Shown in pieces: positions 56,191 to 64,000 of a DNA stretch of 64,000 nucleotides (positions are counted from its first letter, which is position 1; each line of letters opens with the position of its first letter). The stretch lies in contig CM077645.1 of the NCBI GenBank assembly GCA_039707465.1, forward strand, positions 62,095,850 to 62,159,849. Direction: 5' to 3'. Origin of the DNA: Rhabdophis nuchalis (taxonomy: Eukaryota; Chordata; Lepidosauria; Squamata; Natricidae). The notes below the pieces were generated by a model that searched no databases, had not been told where the DNA came from, and was given only the letters and a program-made list of their open reading frames with translations. The position numbers and the translations under genes were made by a program.

Positions 56191-57612
56191 ATGCTATTTT
56201 TAACATGTTTTAACCATATATGTATTTGTATTCATTTATTAAATTTATATGCTGCCCATCTTGCTGTTCCAGCATATATGTTCTGGCATATGTTAAAATT
56301 ATTCAGTCAGTGAAGGTTTTTCAGCTTTGGCTTCCGTCTTTGAAGATTTTTTTACTTGCTGGACACATTACTAAATCTTATTTAGATCGACCTTTCAGGC
56401 TTTCCTTCAATTATTTACTAAACTTATATATTTTCATCCATGCTCCTGGCTTTTTAGCGGTATATATTTTAAATACGTACATTTGTAGGTTGATTTTACT
56501 TTAATCTAAAAGAGTAAGTCTATTGCAACTAGGAAATATATAAAAAGTGAGAGGTAGCTGGCCTTTTATCAGATACTGAAGATTTGTATTTTAGCTTCTC
56601 TAACAAATAATTCTCTGTATTCTACTCTCTGCTTGTTCCATTGTTGGGGCAGTTAATAGAATACAAATATTCCATTGGTTAATAAGATTTCTGGGAAAGC
56701 TGAATAATAGTTATGGGAAATAGAAGAAATTCAATAGATGATCAAGCCTGTGAGGATATGTAACTTTATCTGATAGTATAAATGAGTGTATGAAAAGTAA
56801 TAAAGACTATATTCATTCATCTCTGCTTTTTATTACTAATTTGGTGCCACTCTAACTCTTAATGCACCCAGACCCTTACTTTATGTTTTGTTGTGAGTGA
56901 TGGGCAGTTTTAGGCTCTCAGCTCAAATCAGCATTTATTCAAGCATGTTAGTTTTTACCAAACTGAAAAGAAGACAGTGTAGGTCCTATTTCAAAAAACA
57001 GACAGACAACTAATACAGTGCATTACAAAGACTAATGTTATAAAGGGAAGAATAAATCATTTCTTTAAAAGGGTTTAAATACAAATTTGAACAGGCACAT
57101 TTCAATATTTGCTAGCTAAGATGTAGGTCCTGAGACCTTGGCCAGTGGAAAGACACTTGATTCGGAGCTAAAAAAGCCTCATTGCTTAGCAGACTTCTTG
57201 TATGTCTGTGGCCCTTTCTTCTATGGAGCAAAGCTTCTTTCCGTCTATAAAAAGTTGCTAATCGTTTCTGTATCATCCCAACTTTGGCAAATGTGCTGCT
57301 GAAGTGAGCACCTCGTGGAACATTTAATATGGCAGAGAGCCACAGCTGACAGCAGAAGAGTGACAGATTTTGCAGAATTTCCCTAATAATTGCTATAACT
57401 GCGGATGTATAAGACCCAAGTTAGGGAGATTGAAGAATAGCAAAAGTTATCTTTTTACTTTTCTTACTGGGACATCTCTGAATAGAACTTCTGCTGTGGA
57501 TGATGGGAGAAATCAGTACTGATAATGAAAAATATTTACCGTAGTAGATGGTCAATTTACATGTAATTATTTATTGAATTTTCACTTTGAACTAACATAG
57601 CTTTCAAAGTGA
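56191..57612. other. Unassigned AT-rich sequence
   Basis: A short LINE-tail-like 'attaaatttatatgctgccc' occurs at 56238-56257. No gene recognised. Confidence 0.5.
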
Positions 57613-57629
57613 AAGGATAAACTAATTTT

Positions 57630-58534
57630 TATATTGAAAAAGTTTTATTGAGTTTTTCAATTTTTTCGAATAGGGTAGGGTAAGGTGAAATAAGGAAATA
57701 TTTTGAGAACTTTCACGTCGAGATCGTTGGCCCCCTCCGGGGCTTCTTGACAAAACATAGATAATACATATTTCAATAATACTACAAGGTGAATAGAAGT
57801 GCATACATCGTTATAAATTCTATGCTAGCAATCGTATACAAACATCCAAACAAAAGTTATACTGTATTAAAAAAGTCATTTTTTAGATCTAAGTCTCTTA
57901 GCAATTGTATCTTCTTGTTCTCCTCCCTGACCCCCAATGGGCGAGGCCGTAGCCCCCTCTGCTCCTCCAGTTTCATCCTCCAGGATTAAGGAATGTTTTT
58001 TAAGAAAGGCTTCCGCCTCAGCAACTGTTTTAATCCTTACTCTTCCTCCTTCCCAGAACACCAACATCCCTTCCGGCATCACCCACTTGAACCAAATCCC
58101 CTGTTTAAACAATTTTTTAGATAAGAAGGAATATTTCCTCCTCACCTCTCTAATCTTTTTCGGGATCTGCTTCAAGATAGCAACTTCCTTTTGTTGGTAA
58201 ATTAACGGACCCTCTCTCTGCGCCCTCAATATTCCCTCCCTGGTAGACCTTCTAACAAATTTAATATGTATCTCTCTGGGTAGTTCATTTATCCTGGCAT
58301 ATGCTGAATTTATTCTATAAACCAGGTCAATGTCCCCCCTGATCTCTTCCTTAGGTTTGTGTAAATAGTCTGCTAAAATTGTGCTCATAAGATCAGGGAG
58401 ACATTCACTAGATTCTTCAGAAATATTCTGAAATCTTAAAAAATATGACATCCTCTCAAAATCCATCCTAGACATATGACCAGTCAAATCTCCAATTTCA
58501 GTATTAACATTTTTGAGCTCTCCCTTTGCCCCAG
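57630..58534 (-). mobile_element. ORF1-only L1-type retrotransposon, 5'-truncated copy
   Basis: A perfect 16-bp direct repeat, aggataaactaatttt, lies at 57614-57629 and 58535-58550. In minus orientation the copy begins inside ORF1, runs to its stop, then through a 3' UTR containing 'cgacgtgaaagttctcaaaa' and ending 'caataaaactttttcaata', which matches the end of the element at 29269. ORF2 is absent at the same junction as in that copy. Confidence 0.88.
57876..58532 (-). CDS. L1-type ORF1 protein, N-terminally truncated
   Basis: From the truncation point the frame stays open to the stop at 57876, with an internal Met at 58487. It carries the last coiled-coil heptads (GELKNVNTEIGDL), the RRM-like domain (YFLRFQN, RGDIDLVYRINSAYA), the C-terminal domain (ILKQIPKKIR, FWEGGRVRIKTVAEAEAF) and the same basic tail KRLRSKK as the intact protein at 29815-30663. 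Roughly four of five residues agree between the two. The missing N-terminus removes most of the trimerising coiled coil, so this copy should not work. Confidence 0.85.
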   Translation of the reverse strand, partial: GAKGELKNVNTEIGDLTGHMSRMDFERMSYFLRFQNISEESSECLPDLMSTILADYLHKPKEEIRGDIDLVYRINSAYARINELPREIHIKFVRRSTREGILRAQREGPLIYQQKEVAILKQIPKKIREVRRKYSFLSKKLFKQGIWFKWVMPEGMLVFWEGGRVRIKTVAEAEAFLKKHSLILEDETGGAEGATASPIGGQGGEQEDTIAKRLRSKK

Positions 58535-58550
58535 AGGATAAACTAATTTT

Positions 58551-59694
58551 ATTGGACGATACAGAAATGTAACCAGAAATGTGGCTGGTTACTGTCTGGA
58601 TGGAGGCCCAGGCCTGTAGGAAGAAAGAGAAGTTAAAAAAAACATATTTCCAAAGAAGACAATAGTAAAGGACTTCCCCGACAAATCAAGAAAGGACCAT
58701 AGATGATCCAGGCAAATCTGCAAAACTCAAATGTAACTTGAAGGCAATATCTCCTTTTATTGCAAAATAAGTCGTGTATGGGTATTTTCTATACATGTAT
58801 TCATATTCCTCATTTTTCTCTTTTAAAACATTGTTTTCTTATCTTTGTGTTTCATTTTAGAGTTAAACATCTGCTTCTCATATATTTATGCAGCAGGTGG
58901 ACTAAATGTTATGTATGCTATGCTCTCATTTTGGAAATAAATATTTCCACTTTTTAAAATATTTATTGTAGTTGCTGTTATTAGCAAATCTGAAGCAATT
59001 TCTTCCTAAAAGTAGGCTATGATTTCATTTTTAAGCCTCCCAGAAGATCTTCTATGTGTTTGTACCATCTACTGTCTGTATTCCTGCATATATTTATGAG
59101 TTTCAGTGTTCCTTATTTACTAGTAGAGAATTGGATTTTAAAATACATTAACATTTGATTGAGCATTGGATGAGAGCCAAACAAATCCTGTTGCTAAAAG
59201 ATATGCTGTATCAGCTTCTTGGAAAGCAAACTGACAGGCAACTCCTTCAGGAATTCATTAAGGTAGGTTCTAGAAGGTAGTGTCTAGCAAAATTAGATGA
59301 GAAATAAATAACTAAACTATCAGCATATAGTTGAAGATATGGAATATTTTTACTCTAAAGAACCAGGAATGGAAAATGAATGTTCCTGTATGTCAAAGGT
59401 ATTGTAATGTTTAATTCATAATTATCGTATCATCTGTAAGAGTATGTGTATGTATATATGCAAAAGGCTGTTGTGCAATCTAATGGAGAAATGTAGCTGC
59501 TATAAAGAATTGCGGAAAGGTGTTAGGTTTACATTTTCACATGCTCTGAATTGTATTTTTTGAGTTATATCTGAAATGCTACATAGACCTATTACTATAA
59601 TTATGGTTCGTCATACGGTCAGGCAGAGATGTTTAGACTGAATTTTTATTCATTTTTATTTTGTTTCATTTTTATTCACCAACAAAGTTCTTCA
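58551..59694. other. Unassigned AT-rich sequence
   Basis: No gene or repeat family recognised. Confidence 0.5.
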
Positions 59695-59880
59695 TAAGGA
59701 CCTGGGATAGGGACCTGGGACAGCTTGCCTCCAGAAGTTGTGAATGCCCCAACCCTTTAAGAAGTCTTTAAGAAGATGTTAGATATCCATTTGCCTGAAA
59801 TGGTATAAAGTTCCTGCCCACGCAGGGGGTTGGACTAGAAGACCTACAAGATCCCTTCCAACTCTGCTATTGTATTATTG
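59695..59880 (+). mobile_element. CR1 LINE 3' end
   Basis: 'cagcttgcctccagaagttg', 'ggggttggactagaagacct' and 'gatcccttccaactctgcta' are CR1 tail words nearly identical to 9455-9712. It ends in ATTATTGTA-type tail. A small local duplication ('gggacctgggatagggacct') marks the 5' edge. Confidence 0.85.
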
Positions 59881-59922
59881 TAGGGCAAATATTGCTGTTT
59901 GATTGTACTAAAAGTACTAAAA

Positions 59923-60320
59923 GTATCATTGCAGGACATAAGCTGTTTCAAGTAAAGCTGCCTTTTCCAATCAACCAATGGTGATGTTTTTCAATATTGA
60001 ACACCATTTGATGGTGTTCAAATGGTTTTCCAGATGTTCTGGAATTGGACACAAGGTGCCTATTACAATTGATAATATCTTCGCTATCTTTGCTTTCTTT
60101 TGCCACAATTGTTCTGTTTCTATTTTCAGCTCTTTGCATTTTATGATTTTCTCAGGTTCTCTCTTCTCTTCTGTTGCCTTCAGATCTTGTGTCACATCCA
60201 CTATCCAGACACTTCTGTCTTTCTTATCGACAATTGTTAAGTCTGGGGTGTTTTTATGGCAGATGCTCCTCTGTTTGAATTCCAGGGTTCAGAGCAGTTT
60301 AGCATCTTCATTTTCTATTA
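59923..60320 (-). mobile_element. Dong/R4-type LINE, 3' fragment with RLE motif
   Basis: Minus-strand translation gives CHKNTPDLTIVDKKDRSVWI, then VDVTQDLKATEE, the PD-x12-14-D signature of the restriction-like endonuclease, then CKELKIETEQLWQKKAK and IVIGTLCPIPEHLENHL. An EKAALLETAYVLQ stretch near the C-terminus follows after a frame change. A perfect 9-bp hairpin (gaacaccat/atggtgttc, 59999-60019) interrupts it. A different lineage from the 1404-2024 copy. RT is absent. Confidence 0.75.
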
Positions 60321-60322
60321 TT

Positions 60323-60430
60323 TTCTCACACACGCACACACACACTTTTATTTATGGTCACAGACCAAAACACAAGTACTACAGGAAGAAACGTTAAAAA
60401 TAATAATAATTATTATTATTATTATCATAG
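60323..60430. repeat. (CA)n and palindromic (TAA)n(TTA)n runs
   Basis: A CACG/CA run lies at about 60328-60345, and an AAT run turns into an ATT run at 60400-60425, on the 5' side of the minus-strand Dong/R4 fragment. Confidence 0.85.
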
Positions 60431-60439
60431 TATCATAGC

Positions 60440-60845
60440 AATGGATCGCCAATAGCTTAACTAAGGAAGGTTACAGCATTCTCCTCTAATGGTTACAGCT
60501 CTTAAGAAGAATTTTGAGACCTGAAAAGTGATATATGGAGAGCCATCTCCTAGGCAATGGGCCATCAAGTTACAACCATTGAGTCTAGAAGGGATGGTTT
60601 CAAGGAGAGACAGTAACTTAGATCTGTCTGTGTTATACATGGGGCAAGATAGAAGGACATGCTCCACAGTTTCAACCTCGGCTCTGTCGCAAGGGCATAG
60701 TCGTTCGTTAATCGGGAGCCTCTTGAAGCGACCATCCAAAAGTGCTGAGGGCAAGACATTAAAGCGAGCTAGGGAGAAAGCTCTTCTATACTTAGGAATG
60801 GTTAAAGTATTTTCTCTATTTTATGATCCCACCAGTTCTTCTTCT
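60440..60845 (-). mobile_element. Non-LTR retrotransposon C-terminal fragment (clade unknown)
   Basis: The minus-strand frame reads AFSLARFNVLPSALLDGRFK, then CPCDRAEVETVEHVLLSCPMY, a CCHC-like knuckle of the type that follows RT in many LINE proteins. The frame 60754-60461 is open to a stop after GECCNLP. RT itself is missing, so the clade could not be fixed. Confidence 0.6.
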
Positions 60846-60968
60846 TATTATTAACATTTATATGCCAGCTGAAAATAAGATGTAAAAAAATGACAAGAAA
60901 TACAAAAGAAGGGCAGAAATGGCAAGATAACAAAAGGGAAAAACCTAGATAAAAATGAGACATCGGTC

Positions 60969-61264
60969 CAGTGGTGGGATTCAATTTTTTTATTACTGAT
61001 TCTGTGGGTGTGGCTTGGTGGGTGTGGCATGATGGCTTGGTGGGCATGGCAGGGGAAGGTTACTGTAAAATCTCCATCCCCTCCCACTTCAAGGGAAGGT
61101 TTCTGCAAAATCTCCATTTCCTTCTGATCAGCTGGGACTTGGGAGGCAGAGAATAGATGGGGGTGGGGGCAGTCAGAGATGATATTTACCGGTTCTCTGA
61201 ACTACTAAATTTTTTTGCTACTGGTTCTCTAGAACTAGTCAGCACCTGATTAATACCACCTTTG
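60969..61264 (+). mobile_element. hAT MITE, family E
   Basis: The left end cagtggtgggattcaa and right end 'aataccacctttg' are hAT-type. Flanks catcggtc and tatccgtt match at 5 of 8. Interior 'gtgggtgtggcttggtggg' repeats and the duplicated 'aaggtt..ctgcaaaatctcc' block match the reversed copy at 18521-18799. Confidence 0.8.
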
Positions 61265-61409
61265 TATCCGTTATCCTTGGCAAAGGTGTTTTCGGAATAA
61301 CATCAGGATTGGAGCTGTTCAGAATTTGAGGGCAACTTAATTCCAAGGAGAAAAGGCACCCTTCTGGGATCCCAATGGTTTAATTGATGGAACCTGAAGT
61401 GTGCCATAG

Positions 61410-61440
61410 TATCTGCCTGGCTGAATCAGCCAGGCAGATA
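61410..61440. repeat. Perfect 15-bp palindrome
   Basis: tatctgcctggctga (61410-61424) and its exact reverse complement (61426-61440) are separated by one base. The right arm ends in the TA target of the mariner-like element. Confidence 0.95.
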
Positions 61441-61918
61441 CAGTGGTACCTCGGACCACGAACGCCTCTCATCATGTCCAATTCGCTTCACGCCCAAAAA
61501 TTTCCCAAAAAATGTGCCCCGGTTCACGAACACCGTTTCGCTGCACGAACGGAAAAGTTCGTAAAAAATGCTCCGCTGCACGAACTCCACCTCACTTCAC
61601 GAACTCTGCCTCGCATCACGAACTCCGCCCTCACATCACGAACGGAAAAGTTCATAAAAATGCCCGGATTCACGACCTCCGTTTCGCTTCACGAACCGGA
61701 GCCGCGGACATTTTAAAAACAAGGTCAGAACGGATTAACCGGATTTACATTGAACCCTATGGGAAACTGTGCCTCGCATCACAACCAAAAAACAAGGTCG
61801 GAACGGATTAATCGGATTTACATTGAACCCTATGGGAAATTGTGCCTCGCATCACAACCAAATCGGATCGCGACCAGAGTCATTTCACGAATTAAGTTCG
61901 TGATCCGAGGTACCACTG
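61441..61918. mobile_element. Mariner-like MITE with internal tandem duplication
   Basis: Ends cagtggtacctcgg and ccgaggtaccactg are perfect inverted repeats, flanked by TA at 61439-61440 and 61919-61920. The interior repeats 'ttcacgaac'-like words, and a unit of about 77 bp ('aacaaggtcagaacggatta' through 'cgcatcacaaccaaa') occurs twice (about 61718-61793 and 61794-61861). No transposase. Likely Tc1/mariner, perhaps Tigger-like. Confidence 0.88.
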
Positions 61919-61920
61919 TA

Positions 61921-63462
61921 CTATGCAATACTGCATAGTACTATGCAGTACTGTATCTTTGGTTATGATGTACTTGGGACTGGGATTGCTATTGCTAACT
62001 GATGTAAGGATAAAGCACAATATCATGTGACCACATCACACATTGATAGTAATCCTGGCACTCCCAAGGACCACTGTTACTCAAGACCATCTGGGTTATT
62101 AAGCAGGAAGAGGCAGAAATTACAGACTGTGAGGTATATGTTGGTGCTGTAGAGCAGGTGCTACAGGCATAGGAGGGATAGGAGGGCCTAAGGTGGTCTG
62201 GCAGGAGCTGAAGATAGGATGGAAGGTGCTGTGGACAAGTGCTACAAAATGGAGATTGGTTCAGCAGATGCTGCTGTGTATTGCTGGGGCAATGGGAAGG
62301 CATTACTGAATGCAGATAGGTAGATAGGGTCATTGGAAGGCACTATGGAGAACAAAATCCATGGTACTCTGTATTGAGGTTCTTTGAGAGAAAAAGCAGC
62401 ATGAGCAACTTTTGGCAGTGATTTGCAACATTCCCTATCAGCTTGTCCATTGATGTTATCATAGGACTCTGCAACCATCATTAAGGGCTTTTTCTGTTGC
62501 CAAGCTCATGAATTGCAAACATGTGACATAGGGATGGCCAAAGCTTTGAAGAGTGGTTATAAATACCATTTGTTCAGTGTGCTCTTCACTTTGAACAGTT
62601 GTTCAATGAGTGATTATAATCCAAGGAATACTTATATATACCTTGCATTTTAGCCACATATTTATTTTTGCATTTTTCAGATTTTCATTACAACTGTTAG
62701 AAAGTGATTTTCTCAAGGCTATAAACCTATTATCCAAACTATATGGAGAAAAAAATGGACTTTTAAACTTAGCATGCTGTACAATTTTTTCGGTTTCATA
62801 AATTACGTTTTAACTTTTTAAAAAAAATTACATTTAGTTCTTAAAAGTTTTAGCATACCTTAGTATCTCATTGTTGAAGAACAAAGTAGAAAGTTTTACA
62901 TAAAGATGTTTTATGAAACAATTGTTGAAAATTCCTATATTTAGAATATTCAAGATATCAACAGTCATGAATTAAAATTGTAATACTGTCATTCAAATGA
63001 ATAAGGATCAGCTTAATCCCCTGATCCATCGGATTCACAACATAATACTGTAAAAAAAAACCATTATAAAACAGAACAAATTGGATCTGCCCACTCTAAA
63101 CAACCATAAACAAAAATAAAGACACATAAAAAAGGGAGTCTATCCATTTTAACCCAAAGACCAACCAGAGGTTCAAGGTTTATGGAATGCCAAAAATATA
63201 GGGCTGCACAGATTTTCGAAGGGCATCTCATTTTGGAGAGTAGGTGCCACAATGGATAAAAGCTGAAAGCACTAGACAACACCCTTTATATTTTTATTTA
63301 TTATTTATACATAATTTTATTTATATTATGTATATTTATCATAAAATTATTATTGTATATAAAATTTGACTGATTCACATAAAAGAATGAAAAAGCTCAC
63401 AAAGCAATGAAAATAGCAAGATATAGTTTAGAATATTTTCTCATAGATTTATGTATAACTTT
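61921..63462. other. Unassigned sequence
   Basis: A hairpin, tactatgca/tgcatagta (61919-61940), opens the stretch. The rest of the 1.5 kb shows no gene or named repeat. Confidence 0.5.
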
Positions 63463-63749
63463 CAGAAGTGTTATTCAGCCGATTCGGACTGATCCTGGCA
63501 TACCAGTAGCAGAAATTTTGAATAGTTTGTAGAACCAGCAAATACCACCTCTGGCTGGCCCATCCTCCCACCCTCTCCATTCCCCGTCCTATATTCCCTT
63601 ATTTTTTAGCTCAGCTGATTCGTACAGCAGAATGGACTGCCGCGCCTCAACTGAGCTCAGCTCATCAATGCTGACACCAAGGGCGTCTTTGAGTGCACCA
63701 AGCACGTTCTCATAGAACCGGTAGGAAAAGATTTGGAATCCCACCGCTG
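63463..63749 (-). mobile_element. hAT MITE, family E
   Basis: Left end cagaagtgttattcagcc and right end 'ttggaatcccaccgctg' are hAT-type. The 8-bp duplication ataacttt at 63455-63462 and 63750-63757 is perfect. The interior ('ctcagctgattcgtacagca') differs from the other family E copies, so it is a related subfamily. Confidence 0.9.
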
Positions 63750-63757
63750 ATAACTTT

Positions 63758-64000
63758 GTCTTATTTATTTATTAAGTCAAGAGGCCTGACTTGTTTATGG
63801 GTGAATGTTTCTACTGTAACAGTATGCGGACCAAAAGAAGACTGTGCCAATCCTCCCAAGTAAACCAGACTGTGGAAATATGAACCAATTCTACTTTATT
63901 GCAATGCTACATTAAGAGAGTCTGGCAAGTCTGAAAGGACAAACTTCCTGGTGCCACTTTTTACTGCTTGATCCATTATGGCAGATCCTTCCTAATTTTC
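63758..64000. other. Unassigned sequence
   Basis: No feature recognised up to the window edge. Confidence 0.5.

Noticed and set aside
1..64000. Endogenous retrovirus or host exon
   Set aside because: I saw no gag, protease, integrase or env motifs, no paired LTRs, and no conserved exon with splice sites. Every readable protein is from a non-LTR retrotransposon.

Overview
The window looks like squamate reptile DNA, most probably snake. It is AT-rich and intron-less, and no host protein-coding gene, rRNA or functional tRNA gene could be recognised. The evidence for a squamate is the mix of repeats: RTE/BovB-type and CR1 LINEs, a GC-rich L2-type LINE in several ages, a Rex1/Babar-like LINE, Dong/R4-type LINEs with a restriction-like endonuclease, tRNA-derived SINEs, many short hAT elements, and a GATA array of the kind common in snakes. 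Species cannot be named from the sequence alone.

Layout. 1-9.2 kb: a GC-rich inverted repeat, a truncated TA-flanked element, a Dong/R4 fragment, a foldback element, several hAT MITEs with perfect 8-bp target duplications, a GATA array, and an L2 copy with a broken reverse transcriptase. 9.2-26.4 kb: mostly AT-rich sequence with no recognisable gene, sprinkled with CR1, RTE/BovB, SINE, L2 and hAT remnants and microsatellites. 26.4-28.1 kb: a broken Rex1/Babar-like LINE. 28.5-31.0 kb: a TA-flanked inverted-repeat DNA transposon that carries a complete-looking L1-type element with ORF1 only. 32.4-33.0 kb: a large hAT MITE. 36.3-45.5 kb: a second copy of the same TA-flanked transposon, split by a 5'-truncated L1 with an almost open ORF2, which is itself split by a young L2 with a 937-codon open frame; a hAT element sits in the far arm. 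45.5-57.6 kb: mostly unassigned intergenic or intronic DNA with one SINE, a CR1, a MIR-like SINE and an RTE fragment. 57.6-64 kb: a second, 5'-truncated ORF1-only element, CR1, Dong/R4, another LINE tail, two hAT MITEs and a TA-flanked mariner-like element.

The strongest candidate for something not well described is the ORF1-only L1 family (29269-30940 and 57630-58534). Both copies go straight from an open ORF1 into a shared 3' UTR, have no ORF2, and are bounded by 16-18 bp target duplications. This is the structure of a non-autonomous 'half-L1' that borrows ORF2p from an autonomous L1. The nested insertions also give a readable order of activity: TA-TIR transposon first, then L1-type elements, then L2. 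All family names come from motif recognition without a database search.
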